A stretch of DNA of 64,000 nucleotides from Lunularia cruciata (lineage: Eukaryota > Streptophyta > Marchantiopsida > Lunulariales > Lunulariaceae): assembly GCA_948567375.1 (NCBI GenBank), contig OX419756.1, positions 57,142,552 through 57,206,551 on the forward strand, in the 5' to 3' direction. A program made the position numbers and the translations under genes. The notes beneath the pieces were generated by a model that did not search any database, was not told the origin of the DNA, and saw only the letters and a list, made by a program, of their open reading frames with translations. This document shows positions 1 to 13,300 of the stretch, piece after piece. The first letter of the stretch is position 1. Every line of letters starts with the position of its first letter.

Positions 1-2117
1 TTAGACTTTTTACTTTATTTGACTTTTAGCCTAGTAACTTGAGTTACTCCAATAATTAGTAACTTTGGTGTGTACCTATTTCACAAGTATATAAACTAAG
101 GATGAGGAGGTACTCATCATCCTTTCATTTGCAACTATCACTCTCTCATTGAGTTCTTTAGTGAGCAATAGTTTGAGTCTTGGAGTGTTAGCCTTGGAAG
201 AGTATGATGGATTTGGGGTTCCTTTTCTACTTAGTCCATGATGCGCTACCATAGTAGTCATCAAAGGTTCATCTTGAATGAGAAATAGGCCAGCTCACAA
301 TACTGCAATGCTATCTTCTCTAGAATCCCTAAAGAACTCCATCATGACAACGTAACTCAAACCGTAATCATAACCACTACAAGTACTCCACCAAGGATCA
401 CCACCAAGTACCAACACCAACTAAACACCACCCACTAATGTAGCTCTAACTGTGACAACTACAGTAGGAGAAAATATGACCTATAACCTACCATCACAAC
501 ATGTACTCTCATGGTCTACAAGTTATCACTTCTTGTCTCACCAAAGAGAAACACAAGTAGTTTGACGGGTCATCACTCTAACCTCATTACTAAGAGCACA
601 CTAGAGCATCAATGCTCTAAATTTAGGGCACCTCACATAAACATGGTGCAAAAATAGGAAGTAGAGAATGGAAGGGGCCCAATTACAAGAAGTCTAAACA
701 AAGATTGACTTTTCCACCATTTGGCATTTGACATGATAGGAATATCTACTTACTTCTTAAGCAACCAAGATCATCAAGAATGGGATCAAACTACCTCTCC
801 TAGCTGAAGCTACATGAGTATAAGTATTAGTGGAATAATCATTAAGACAAGAAGTGGAGGTGGACCAGCTGATTAGGACACCAGTCTAGGAACAAGAGAT
901 CTAGAGTTCAAACTTGGTGCACATAATCTTAAAGGGTGGGCAGATTTTGCCAAACAATGACAAAAAAACTCATTGAAACTAGCTAGCCTCACATTAGTAA
1001 ATAGGCTTTCTAGCCCTTCTAGTCCTTTGTAACCTCCCATAGCCACAACCTTATGCCTTGAAGTCTCTAAATACCAAAATGAGGCCTTTCTTCTTACCAA
1101 TTTAAACCCTCTCTAAATCTGGCCAACTTGACAAGCATTAAGTAGGGCAATTTGAGTAACCTCCAACTCTAACCAACCTCCACCAACCTGATGCACCTCC
1201 TTTATAGTTGGCTAACCGCCAAATCCTCTACTAAATCTTAACTCAATGAAGCGTTTCTTCTTGCCAATTCAAACTCTCTCCAAATCTGGCCAACTCAAGT
1301 ACTAGGTAGGGCAATTTGGGTAACCTCTTACTCTAGGAAACCTACACCAACCTAACGCACCTCCTCTACAATTGGCTAACTACCAAATCCTCCATCAAAT
1401 CTCAACTTGAGCCAAATTGGAAGGATGGAGATCTCCAAATCCCTAATTTGTAAGGATAGGTTCCCAACTCTACCTTCAATTTTGCACTTTGACCTCAATT
1501 TGCACCAAATTGACCTTGATTTCACCTCCAAGGCTCAAATCAAACACTCATTGTCTCAAATTGGCCCCATTCTCAAAAATTTGGCCAACCTTTCACACAT
1601 TGTTGCCCCCTTGCCAAATTTGCATCATTGCATAGAGCTTATGCACACAATCACTCTTAGGGAAATTTGAACCACGACCAAATTACCAACAATCAGCCAA
1701 GCTTGGAGATACCACTAACAACCTCAATTCTTGCACCCATTTCTCCCTAACTCTCACTTCTCTAATGTAACCAATTCTTTCTTTCACTCAAATCACACTC
1801 AAATCAAGTATGTACTTGATCTTTCACTAAATGATCTGCCAACAACTAGCCACTAATTACAATCAAACCACACCTACTTTAGCCAAGAGATTCCAGTTGA
1901 TGCTCATCAGCCTCTATCCACCATAGCTAGGAACTCGAAGTCTCAACATCAGAGAACTGAGCTCTCTAGAGCTACACTTCAAAGGTATACTCCTTTGCTT
2001 GATCTAGGTCTAAAGTCCTAATGGTGCCACTAATGGTATATCCAATGGTGCAAGTGACGATGAGTCTCACCATATGATCAATAGCCCTTATGAAAAATTA
2101 GACCACCAACAAGTAGA
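1..2117. other. Non-coding, no gene recognised
   Basis: AT-rich sequence with only short, unrelated open frames and no protein family I recognise. The one structured part is the tandem duplication at 1081-1412, listed separately. It ends where a solo LTR begins. Confidence 0.5.
1081..1412. repeat. Tandem duplication, unit about 166 bp
   Basis: Two head-to-tail copies, 1081-1247 and 1248-1412. Both open with a similar TTTCTTCTT stretch followed by CTCTCTaAATCTGGCCAAC-like sequence, and both close with a segment around GTTGGCTAAC and CCAAATCCTC. The copies are clearly diverged, so the duplication is not recent. No coding function is visible. Confidence 0.75.
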
Positions 2118-2857
2118 TGTAATACTTAGAGGACAAGAGAAGAGAGAAAACACAAATTGCACACTCAAACAATTGATGTCCCAAGGGAGCACCTTCTCTT
2201 TATTATATAGACAAAGAGGATCTCCGCCAAGGAAGCTCCACCATAGGATTAGGGACACAGATAGGTGACATGTCAGCAAGCTCCACCCTTGGATTACTTA
2301 CTTGCATGGGTGACATGTCTGGTCTAGGTCCTATCTCGTTTGTCAAACAAGCTTTGACTGGAGGGAATCTTTTAGGGAATCTTCTTGTAGGAATCTCAAA
2401 ATCACATGAGTAAGGTACCATTGGAAAGCTCTCGACGAGACAAAGCAAGGGGGAGGGAAGGCCAGCCTTTCCTCCATTGGGGGAGAGAATCTGCACATTT
2501 TCGAGGCCTAATTCATCCATTTAGGCCTCCGAAATTGCCTTCAAAGATTTCAAGCATATTTCGGTTCCTACTCTATTGGTAGAAGTCCCCTTTTGGTGAT
2601 ACCTCTTTCTAATCTGTTTAGTCCATCATGTGTAACATCTTTCTAGATGTTATCAAACCAATTCTCACCTTTAAATTATATGTCTAGCTATTGGTTCTAA
2701 GGTCCTCAAGTCTATTTTGGTTTCTGCTCTATTAGTAGAAGTACTCTTTTGGTGATACTTCTATCTGATCTATTTTGACCATCATGTATAACATCATTCT
2801 AGATGTTACCAAACCAAATTTCACATCTAGATCATATGGCTAGCTCTTGGTATTACA
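2118..2857 (-). mobile_element. Solo LTR, chromovirus family (2 U3 units)
   Basis: This 740-bp LTR matches the LTRs of the full chromovirus at 9616-16218 along its whole length. Read on the + strand it runs from TGTAATACTTAGAGG to CTTGGTATTACA, so its sense strand is minus. Flanks GTAGA (2113-2117) and ATAGA (2858-2862) agree at four of five bases, as expected for an aged 5-bp target-site duplication. There is no internal element sequence beside it. It carries two copies of the roughly 155-bp U3 unit. A TATA-like TATATAATAAAG (sense strand) lies near 2200. Confidence 0.9.
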
Positions 2858-2934
2858 ATAGACCATGAGTAACTACCAAAATACCTATGATTACCAACAC
2901 TACCAATTCAATGTCAAAGCAACCTAGCTTTGGC

Positions 2935-2995
2935 ACTACAAATGTCATGTCAAATGTCACTACAAATGTCATGTCAAATGTCACTACAAATGTCA
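2935..2995. repeat. 24-bp tandem repeat, about 2.5 copies
   Basis: The unit ACTACAAATGTCATGTCAAA plus TGTC is repeated at 2935-2958 and 2959-2982, with a partial third copy to 2995. It lies just outside the solo LTR. It has no unique spacers, so it is a simple minisatellite. Confidence 0.85.
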
Positions 2996-3685
2996 TGATT
3001 GATAATTTTTTATCTTTTGTATCTGGAGGTGGAAATAAAGTCTTCACCTTTTAGAGTTGACACATCATGACTTTTAAGGAATGCATAAGGATTCTATTAC
3101 CACTTTCAGATGAGAGGGTGTTACAAAAAGATATATTTTTCATCATGACAACGTGATCAAGTTATTCTTAATTGTTAAGTTATTGCAAACATGCATATGT
3201 ATATCTCAACTTACACAATAGGATTGCAAACCATTTCCAATAGTGAGTTGAATTGGAGGTACAAGAAAGGTTTTTATCACAAGTCTAAACAACAACATGA
3301 AGGCTTTCATAGAATTGTAATAGTAGCTATGCAATATTTCATTTCAAATTTCTAATTCTTGTATGAGTGTGAGCATTTTACTGAGTAACCTAAAGATGCT
3401 AAGAAAATAATAACTTTGTGATGGAGAATTTTTGAAATTTTGTTGGGAACATATGTTGTAATATTTTACGACCATCTACAATATAAATTAGACTTAAGCA
3501 TCTTCTAATTATAGTTAATGATTAGAGTAGTCAAATATAACTATCTTGTCACTCTCTTAAAGCATGCAATATGCAAGACTCACGCCATTTATGTGTATAA
3601 TTGAATGTTGCTCAAAGACATTAGGGAGTTCAATATGAGAACTTATAGAATCCCTCACGGAATATTAATGAGACATCCATTTTGC

Positions 3686-3996
3686 TTATTTTAACAAAAC
3701 ATTGTCTATTTGATCTACCATAATCATTTTGAAATTTTTTCTATAAAATTTAATAAATAAATAAATAAATAATCACAAAAGTTAAGGAGAATAAATAGGA
3801 TCTTTAAAGTATAAATTAGGGATTGTAAATCAACCGTCTATTTATTTTGACAATACATTGTTGATTTGATCTACTATAATCATTTTGTAATTTTTTTCTA
3901 TAAATTTGAATAAATAAATTAATAAATAATCATAAAAGTTAAGGAGAATGGATAGAATCTTTAATGTATAAATTTGGTATTGTTAAATGAACCATC
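3686..3996. repeat. Tandem duplication, unit about 155 bp
   Basis: Two diverged head-to-tail copies, about 3686-3841 and 3842-3996. Both contain TTGATCTAC, ATAATCATTTTG, a run of AATAAATAAATA-type sequence and AAAGTTAAGGAGAAT in the same order. The surrounding 2996-4309 is AT-rich with no gene visible. Confidence 0.75.
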
Positions 3997-4338
3997 CCTA
4001 ATTGACGCTCTTCACCCGACTCACACAAGAGTTATTATGACTTCACATGTTAGAATGAATCATTTTAGTAAAATGTGGGGTGCATTTAACAATCCCCTTT
4101 GAATTTGAATTGGATGAGTTCTTTTCACACACATCCCATAGATTTTTATGACATCAACCATAAACATCTTTTATGCTTGTCTTTAATACTTCCATAATAA
4201 TTAGCTAGAAGTTGCTATTCTTTTAAATAGCTATCAAAAAGGTATATGTCTCTTTATACTCAAGGTGTCACTATCTATAAAGGAGAAAGACTCCAAATTA
4301 CACCATGTTTAGAACATGCTAATTAGGTCACATGACAC

Positions 4339-5100
4339 TCAGACTTGGAAAACAAACTTGAACTTGAAGAAGTTTGGGACATTGTTTCTAGTAAGACAAC
4401 CTATCATAAACCTACATGAAACCAAGCCACACCCATTTTCATCCCTAACCAAGCAGGTATTGATAAATTGTGAAACATGACCTGAAGGCCCTAGTGGCCA
4501 TAAAAAAGATTGTTGTGCACCAAACATTATATCATATGTCACAAATATAAAGACCAGCAAAGAAGCACTCAACCTGCTCACCAAAGTATTCTCTACCACA
4601 AATGTAGTCTTGCAACACCATTTCAAATAGAAACTCTTGAGTTTCAAAATGAATCCACAAGGATATGTAATATAGTATATACATAATTCTAAGCTTGTAA
4701 TGAATCAATGCAAAGTAGCCAGAATTACCATTACCCAATAGGATGAACTCCTAACCTTGATGGGCTTGATGTCCACAAAGTATGGAAATGTGATTCAACA
4801 ACTCCAAACCCATGGCCAACTTTTTGCTCAAAACCTTTTAACCATCTTCTTACAAGATGAAGCGGCCATTTCATCAGCCTAAGAGCACTACTCTCCTTAC
4901 AAGAGCAAGATTTATCAGCATCACAACCATGAGAAACACTTTCTACACAAGTTCCTCAGCCCAACAAGGAAAGGACCAAAATTATTCACTTGGAAATCCA
5001 TGCTACCAAGACAATCAAAGAAACACAAAATCACCACTTGACAAATGCATGTGATGTAAAAAATCTGGGCATTGGAAACAAGACTACCCTCAGTGTTGTC
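4339..5100 (+). pseudogene. Copia gag remnant with zinc knuckle
   Basis: Translation on the + strand gives a copia-type gag (UBN2-like) with segments such as TNIKTSKEALNLLTKVFSTT near 4540, and a nucleic-acid-binding zinc knuckle near 5040-5090 (Cys-Lys-Lys-Ser-Gly-His, then Cys). Several in-frame stops break it, so it cannot make a full capsid protein. It lies upstream of the integrase region in the same orientation. A short direct duplication at about 5246-5318, repeating GAGCATAACCCATAGCC, disrupts the following stretch. Confidence 0.65.
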
Positions 5101-6699
5101 TTAATGCAAATGCATCCATATCTTCTAAAATTGGCACACAAAACTAATAGCAAAAGAAAAATACCCACATTTTACTTCATTACTCTTTTCTATTGCATGG
5201 CTAGAGCCCCTAATGAATTGAAAGATAATTGATGGCTCATTAACATTGAGCATAACCCATAGCCTCATGCATGATACACATACTCATGCATGATACACAT
5301 TGAGCATAACCCATAGCCTACATTTCATGGACATGTGCCCACCATCTACATCCACACTAAACTTCATAGAGCACCAAATCTTCATTGGCCATTGAGGCCA
5401 TTGACACTATGAAGATCAAACTAAACAACGATAAGATTCTTAACCTCACCAATGTGCTTTATGTCCTAAAATTAAATTAAAAACTTGTTTAGTGTGGCAC
5501 AATGACAATCAGACATCAAGAATGTATGCTAATTTACAAGGACAACCTTTGATAGTGGTGACCTATGCACTTACCAACAATCTCTACTTCCTATGTACAT
5601 CCATCTTCAATCCTTGACCTTAGAACAAGCAAAAATAGAGAATGAAAATTTTGTAGCCATTACTGCCTATGCATATAGCTGCCCACCCATTTAAGACTCC
5701 TATTGAGTGACTCTCACACCAAATGACTAGCAATCAAAATGCTCCATCCTTCTTGTTAGTGGCCTCAATTTTCTACCCACCTATTTAAACAAAATAGAGG
5801 TATAATTGGCTATTGCAAACTCCTCCAAGATGAGGTTGCAAAACATGAGAGAAAAGTTGGCAACTTTGCAAGCATCAAGCTCAAGCTTTGGTCATGAATG
5901 GACTCAGATCAAAGATGCACAACATAGCCAAAACTCTAAAATTCAAGAAACTCAAAACTGTTGTAGTCAAACTACCCAATGCTTCCCGGTAGAATGCAAG
6001 AACCATTGAGGAAATAACAAAAGCTCCAGTCCAGTGCCTCATTGTCCTATCTCAACCACTAGCATCTTGACTTTTACCTAATAGGAAGAAAATGTCAATG
6101 AATGACAAAACATCTCAAAATTAGCCTCCATCCTTGGTTAAAAGGTAACCCTTAACTTCTCATTGTGCCCTACACTAATTGTGATGGATCTTGCCTTTGA
6201 TCCCTTGTCATTACCTTTGACTTCAAGTGCATCCTTTCTTCCCACTTGCCAATGGTAATCCACATCAAACTTAATGCACTTTGCATCTTCTTTCAATTCT
6301 ATGATTTCCAAGAAGCCACTCCTCTATAGTCTTTGGTTGCTACAACTCAAGGCATGCTTCACATTGCCCGTTCTGTTGACTTCCCTTCTGGATCTACATT
6401 GCATGCTGCTAGGAAGTCAATCACTTTTAATGAATCCAATAATGCTGTTGGGTTTAACCCAAAATAACCCAAAACTTGGTTTTTACTTCTCCCAAATATG
6501 CATAAAGTTGTGTCACTTTGCAACAAGTTCTTTCTTTCCAATATAAATTTTCTATAAGTGCTCCAAAAATATTTGAAAAATATTTTAATAAAAATAATAT
6601 TTGTAATCATGAAAATACTTAACAAGACAATGCTCATCTGTCACTATCTTCATTACTTAAAAATATGATTTTATTTCATGAAGTTTCTAATATTCCTAT

Positions 6700-7680
6700 A
6701 GAAAAGATTTATGATCCGTACACCTACGATGAGAGTAACAACCCCCATTTGCAAACACTTTGCCTAATGCTTTCCTCAATCCACAAATTAACTTATCCCA
6801 CTTAGTCAAAGCTGCTCTGCTCTTGCATAGATCCTCAAGACATATTAGTTTAAATAGACTCCAGGATCTCATAAACTTGATATTGTCCACAAACTTAAAA
6901 TTCAACACATTCCATTGCATGTTTATACAACTTGCATGCATGGCAAGCATGAAAGGCCAAAATTTCCCCATCAAGCCACTTTTAGTGCCACAAAGCACTT
7001 AAATCTTGTGCATACTAACCTTAATGGAAAAATATCACTTCCTACCTTTACCAAATATGAATACTTTGCCACCTTTATAGATGACTATTCCAAGTACATG
7101 TATCTTCAGCTCCTAAAACAAAAGTCTGACTGCCTTGCTACTTTGATCCACTTTGTTACTTTTGCAAAGGCAGATAGGGGAAAAATTTAGAAATTTATGA
7201 TATGATAAAGGAGTAGAATGCTTAGGTCCAAATTTTAATGCACTTTTAGAATCAAATGAGGTTGAATGAAAACTCACAATTGATACACTCCATAGCAAAA
7301 TAGCATCACTAAGTGAAAAAACCATACACTCTTTGACATGGAACATTGCATGCTCCATGAGTTTGGGTTAGATAACCGCGTTACCATATTAAAGCGAGGC
7401 ATTTACATGCACTACATGTTTAGAAAACAGATGCCCAACTAAAGCTATAACTAGATTCAAAACTGCTTTTGAACTTTGGCATAAACAAAAACCAGACCTA
7501 TCTTGCTTGCAAATTTTTGGTTGCAAGGCTTTTTTTGCTCAAATCCTTTGCAAATTTTGATCCAAGTTAGTTACCAGGTTTGAAGAATGTCTCTTTCTAG
7601 GATATGACACAAGAGTACAAGGCTATAAGCTACAAGGCTAATGATGGCTTTGTCTTTACCTCCATAGACACAGGAGTAGA
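6700..7680 (+). pseudogene. Copia integrase remnant
   Basis: A GAG-pre-integrase zinc-binding segment containing SRHISLNRLQDL is at 6790-6880. Integrase core sequence follows at 6990-7190, with HTNLNGKI and FIDDYSKYMYLQLLKQKS. A C-terminal stretch near 7500-7640 has GCKAFFAQ followed by ECLFLGYD, a usual copia integrase motif. Stops and frame changes occur throughout, so it is non-functional. The 5101-6700 interval upstream, where protease should be, is too decayed to assign. Confidence 0.7.
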
Positions 7681-8093
7681 AATTATTAATAAATATCCTA
7701 GATGCCATACTTGAGCCTCCATTACATCCTCCATCGGACTTAGATATTTAGTAACAAGATCTAATGTTCTTTAATTAAGCTATTCCTCAAGATATCCATT
7801 TGGTAGCACCTTTAGGTCCTTGTGCAAGTTCCCAATTTCCTCCTTTATCTATCCCTAGACCTGCCGGTCAACTTGCAATGGCTCTACTAGCTCAACCTAT
7901 TAATCTTACTCAATCATCACCATTATCATCCTCTACTCTAGCAAGGTCTAGTCCACAACTTATAATTCAAATAACTACCTCTCAAAATAGTTAGCAATCA
8001 ATTACCTCCTCCACGCTAACCCGCCTCCTTCACAATCCTTTTAGGATAACTTGTTATCATGCTAACTAAGCATGCTATTCTGGTCCACATTCT

Positions 8094-8679
8094 TGTAATT
8101 TTCTAAGGCAAGAGAAGCACAGGAGAATAAACACAAAGCTTTAGCCCCCAATACTCCAATGCCCCAAAGGAGCACCTTGTCTTTATTATATAGCAAAGAG
8201 GATCATTTCAAAAGGAGCTCTACCCTTGGATCAAATACATGTCTTTTTGACATGTCAGCAAGCTCCATCCTAAGATTAGTCACGTGGATTGGTGACATGT
8301 CAATCCATTGTCCTATCTGATTGGTTAAATACGTTTGACCAAAGGTAATCTTTGAGGAATCTTCTTATAGGAAGCTCAAACCAGCATGGTTGAGGTACCA
8401 TTGGACAGCTCTCAGCAAAAAAAACATCAAGGCAGAAGCCAACACCTTTTGTCCTTGATGGAAAGGAATCTTCTAATCTTTGAGGTCTATACATCCATTT
8501 AGGCCTCCAAAATGGGCCTTGAAGTTTTTAGGGTGTTTTTGGCCTCTACTCTATTAGAGGAAGTGCTCTTTTGGTGACACCTCTATCTGATCTACTTAGA
8601 CCATTATATATAATAACTTTCTAGATATAACCAAGCAAATTTCCACCTCCAAACAATATGTCTAGCTAATAGCATTACA
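8094..8679 (-). mobile_element. Solo LTR, chromovirus family (1 U3 unit)
   Basis: This 586-bp member of the same LTR family runs on the + strand from TGTAATTTTCTAAGG to TAGCATTACA, so its sense strand is minus. It has a single U3 repeat unit and is therefore about 155 bp shorter than the two-unit members. Flanks ATTCT and ATTAA match at three of five bases, a weak duplication. It sits inside the copia element between integrase and RT, so it inserted after that element. Confidence 0.75.
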
Positions 8680-9039
8680 ATTAACCCGCACTTTGAAGTC
8701 TATTCTACCAACCTATTATTTGAACTTGATCCTACTAAGATTGAATTTACTTTGTATGTGCCTCATTTTGAGCTTAGCAATCCTCATGCCCAAGCATCTC
8801 TACCTGACTCTTCTCCTCCATCTGCTAGGTCCTCTCCCATTACCCAAAGAGTTAACACTCTTAGGAACTCTCTTAGAAACCAAGTTGATAATCTCCAAAG
8901 TTCTTTCAAACACAAATTGCCTAAAACTTGTGAACAACCATCTACATCTGGAAGTCAATCTACTAAACCCAATGACATACCACAACCTACACTTGGTCCA
9001 AATTTGACACTTTGATGCTTTTCTAACTAAAGGGTTGTA

Positions 9040-9615
9040 ATTCCACTCCTCAGCTTGAGTCAAGGGTTTACCTTGATTTATTAGAACAGTTTCTAAAAAC
9101 CCATACAAAGAAACCTTGCGCTCTTGCTGCTATTGGCTCATCCATACTTTTATTACCATCTACCTACGTTTAGGCTATAAGGTCCCCATGGTTGGTTCAA
9201 TGGCAAGAAGCTATAGCCAATGAACTTTGCTTGCATGAATTAAATGGGGTTTGGGAATATACCTTGTTGCTCCTCCACCATAAGCCCATCACATGTGAGT
9301 GGTTATTTAAATTAAAAAAATTAGCCTAATGGGTCCATCTATTGCTTTAAGGTATGGTTGGTAGCTTGGGGTTTTACCTAGCAATATGGCTTATATTGAC
9401 ACGTTTTTCCCATCATATGAATCCAATCTATTTGGCTTATTTAGCCCTCATAGCACATTAGATGGATGTCAACACTACATTTTGTAATGTCACTATTTAG
9501 GAGGTCATATACATGAACATTGTTGAGGAGGTTAATCTATTTTCTAGTACTAACTATTGTCTTGTCAAGCAAGCATAATATGGAGTAAACCAATCAACCC
9601 AAGAATGGTACCTGG
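9040..9615 (+). pseudogene. Copia reverse transcriptase, 5' part
   Basis: The + strand encodes copia RT sequence in several frames. A WQEAIANELCLHELNGVWEY stretch lies near 9200-9260. A VKQA...WY-type motif near 9571-9612 corresponds to the conserved copia LKQAPRAWY region. The sequence breaks off exactly where the chromovirus LTR starts at 9616 and resumes at 16219. Many stops and frameshifts make it non-functional. Confidence 0.7.
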
Positions 9616-10353
9616 TGTAATACTCCGAGGACAAGAGAAGAGAGAAAACACAGATTGCACACTCAAACATTTGATGCCCCAAGGGAGCACCTTCTCTTTA
9701 TTATATAGACAAAGAGGATCTCCTCCAAGGAAGTTCCACCATAGGATTAGGGAGACAGATAGGTGACATGTCAGCAAGCTCCACCCATGGATTACTTACT
9801 TGGATGGGTGACCTGTTGGTCTAGGTCCTATCTGGTTGGTCAAACAAGCTTTGACCGGAGGGAATCTTTTAGGGAATCTTCCTGTTGGAATCTCAGAATC
9901 ATATAAGGTACCGTTGGAAAGCTCTCGATGAGACAAAGCAGGGGGAGGGAAGGCCAGCCTTTCCTCACTTGGGGGGGGGGGGGAATCTGCACATTTTTGA
10001 GGCCTAATTCATCTGTTTAGGCATCCAAAATTGCCTTCAAAGATTTTAGGCATATTTTGGTTCCTACTCTATTAGTAGAAGTCCCCTTTTGGTGATACCT
10101 CTTTCTGATCTGTTTAGTCCATCATGTGTAACATCCTTCCAGATGTTACCAAACCAATTCTCACCTTTAAATCATATGTCTAGCTATTGGTTCTAAGGTT
10201 CTCAAGTCTATTTTGGTTTCTGCCCTATTAGTAGAAGTACTCTTTTGGTGATACTTCCATCTGATCTATTTTGACCATCATGCATAACATCATTCTAGAT
10301 GTTACCAAACCAAATTTTACATCTAGATCATATGGTTAACCCTTGGTATTACA
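9616..10353 (-). repeat. Chromovirus 3' LTR
   Basis: 738 bp with TG...CA ends, almost identical in layout to 15473-16218. It includes two U3 repeat units. A run of G (about 9969-9981) sits at the place where the other LTR has a G-run near 15837-15849. The polypurine tract abuts its inner end. Confidence 0.95.
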
Positions 10354-10368
10354 GACCTCCCTCCTTTT
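10354..10368 (-). promoter_or_regulatory. Polypurine tract
   Basis: On the - strand the sequence AAAAGGAGGGAGGTC directly precedes the 3' LTR. It overlaps the gag-pol stop codon (10367-10369), so there is no spacer between the chromodomain end and the plus-strand primer site. Confidence 0.85.
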
Positions 10369-13300
10369 ACGATGCAACGTCCTCGTTGTGCAATTGTTGC
10401 TCAAATGCTTGTACCAACACCGGTGCATGTGCCAAATTGGCAGCGGGTTCCCAGGTTGCTTCATAGAGGGAGTAACCTTTCCATTGTACTAGATATTCCA
10501 CCCGTAGATGGCGAGTACCACACATGCATTTTTGGAGAATCCGCTCCACTTCATATTCCTCTGTGCCATCAATGAGTGTCGGACAAGGTTGAATGTCCTG
10601 TGTGGAAGGACCGTGGCCTGATCGGGGAGCATATCTGCGTAGTAGGGAGACATGGAACACTGGATGGATCTTCATGTGTGGTGGTAGCTCAAGGTGATAG
10701 GCCACAGCGCCGATGCGATGAAGAATCGAGAAAGGCCCAATAAAACGAGGTCTGAGCTTACAAGATCCAACTAATGTGAGGTTGGTTGTCGATAGCCACA
10801 CTTGATCCCCAACATTGAACTCCATGTGCCGACGGTGTGCATCAGCATACTACTTTTGTCGATTTTGCGCAATCTGTAACATGTGATTGGCACTCTCTAC
10901 ACCTTGTTGGATTCTAGAAACAAATGTGTTGACTACATCAACCTTGGTAGTCACTGGACGGATCTTCATCAAGCTAGAAGGTGTGAAGGGATGCTCACCA
11001 TACATGAGGAAGAACGGAGTGACTTGGGTGGAGGCATTCACTGAATTGTTGTAAGCAAATTCCACCAACGGTAGTAGGGTGTCCCACCTCTCTTGCTCTT
11101 CTAAGGGGAAGCCGCATAACATGTCTTCAATCGTGCGATTAGCCCGCTTTGTTTGGCCATTTGTTTGTGGGTGGTAAGCTGTAGATATGGCCAACTTGGT
11201 TTTGAAGAAACCAAAGAGTGTTTGCCAAAACAAATTGGTGAATTGGGTGCCTCTATCGGTGATGAGTACTCTAGACAAGCCATGGTGAGCAAAGACTGCA
11301 TCTAAGTATAGTTGAGCTAGTTATGGAGCGGTCACCTCCTTGGTGGTAGGGCGTACGTGAATCATTTTGCTGAGCCGGTCCACAAAGACCACAATGGAGT
11401 CAAACCCTGAGGTGGTCTTGGGTAATTCACAGACGAGATCCATATTCACTTGTTCCCAACGTTGGGTAGGAGTGGAGAGAGGTTGAAGGAGCCCTGCAGG
11501 AGCTTGATTAGAAGCTTTGTTCTATCGACAAAGTATGCAGCTACGCACATAGTCCATCACATCGTTGCTCATCTTGGGCCAATAGTAATGGCGCTTGACT
11601 GCATCCAAGGTCTTGTCTACTCTGACATGAGCTGCAATGGCCTAATCATGACATTCCGCTTGAATGGTGGTGCGTAAGTCTGAGACATTTGGGATCCATA
11701 ATCTGCCATCCCGAAAGGTGAGTCCTTGGGTGCTGGTGACACCTTTGGACGATTGTGCTTCTACAATTTGTGGATCAGTTTTTGTAGTAGCTAGAATCTC
11801 TTGCCAGAATTCAAGGTTAATCTTAACCTCTGCCACCAAGTTGTTGGCTATTGGCATACGGGTGAATGCATCTACCAGTTGTTTCTTACCTTCCACGTAG
11901 GTGATTGTCATGTTGAAGCGTTGTCGCCACTCTGCCCACCAAATTTGGCGACGAGATAGATCCTTTTGTGTCTCAAGGTAGACTAGAGGTTTGTGGTCTG
12001 TCTCTACTACAAATGCCTTCTCGCCCAGGTAGTGCTTCCAATGCTTGGTTGCTAGAACAATGGCCATCTCTTCTTGTTCTTTGGTGTGGTAGTTACGCTC
12101 TGCCGGTAACAACTTTTGAGAGAAATATGCAATTGGATGCCATCCGTCATGCCACTCTTGTTGTAGGACTGCTCCTATTGCTACGCCTGATGCATCTGTA
12201 GCCAACTTGATTGGACATTTTGGGTCATACCACTTCAAGATTGGTGCATGTAGCAAGGCGGCCTTCAATTCTTGAAAGGCCAACTCTTGTGCGGTTCCCC
12301 ATGTCCACTTCTTCCCCTTGCCAAGTAGTGCCATTAAAGGCTATGTAACCTTGGAGAAGTCCTTGACAAATCTACGATAGAATCCTGTCAACCCCAAGAA
12401 GCTCTTAAGTTGAGTATGATCTTCTGGGGCACTCCATTTTTGAATGACCTCTATTTTATCTATCAATACTTGAATGCCCTTTGCACTTACTCTATGCCCT
12501 AAGTAGTCTACTTCAGACTTGCCAAACTCACACTTTGAGATTTTGGCATACAACTGATTCTGTCTTAGAATCTGGAGGACCTTTGGTAGATGTTGTTTGT
12601 GTTCTGTCATTGTGCTACTATATACTAAGATATCATCCAAGAAGACAATAATAGACTTATCCAAGTATGGACAAAATATGTCATTCATTAGGCTCATGAA
12701 AGTGGCAGGCGCATTGGTGAGGCCAAAAGGCATCACAAGATACTCAAAGTAGCCATACCTGGTTCGAAAGGCAGTTTTGTACACATCCTCCTCTGCAATT
12801 TGGATTTGATTATAACCGCTCCGCAAGTCCAGTTTGGTGAAGTATCTCGCTCCATGGAGTTGATCAAACAGGTCATCCATGCGAGGTAAGGGGTATTTTT
12901 TCTTCATTGTTTGCTGATTGAGACCCCGATAGTCAATGCACATGCGCATTGTACCATCTTTCTTCTTCACAAACAAGACAAGGGCCCCATATGGTGATAC
13001 GCTAGGTTGGATGAACCCTTTCTGTAGCATCTCCTCAATTTGAGTCTTACACTCCTCCAACTCATGAGGTGATAGGCAATATGGGGCCTTACAAGGAGGT
13101 GTCTTCCCTGGGAGTGTCTCTATTTTGTGATCTACTCGCCTTTTAGGTGGTAATCCTGAGGGTAGATCATCAGGAAAGACATCTTGAAACTCATCCACCA
13201 CATCTTTCAATTTCTCAAGAATTTGTCCAGCGAGTTGTGCACTCTGGACTTCTCTTATTAGACCCATAAAACATCTATCGGTCTTACAGATAGTTGTCGT

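Noticed and set aside
2074-2268. Small similar frames inside many LTRs (for example 9557-9766, 15449-15634 and 58569-58766)
   Set aside because: They lie in the R/U3 part of the LTR family, recur only because the LTR does, and differ in length and start between copies.
2935-2995. Short direct repeats that could suggest a CRISPR array
   Set aside because: The 24-bp units are contiguous with no unique spacers, in plant nuclear DNA; this is a minisatellite.
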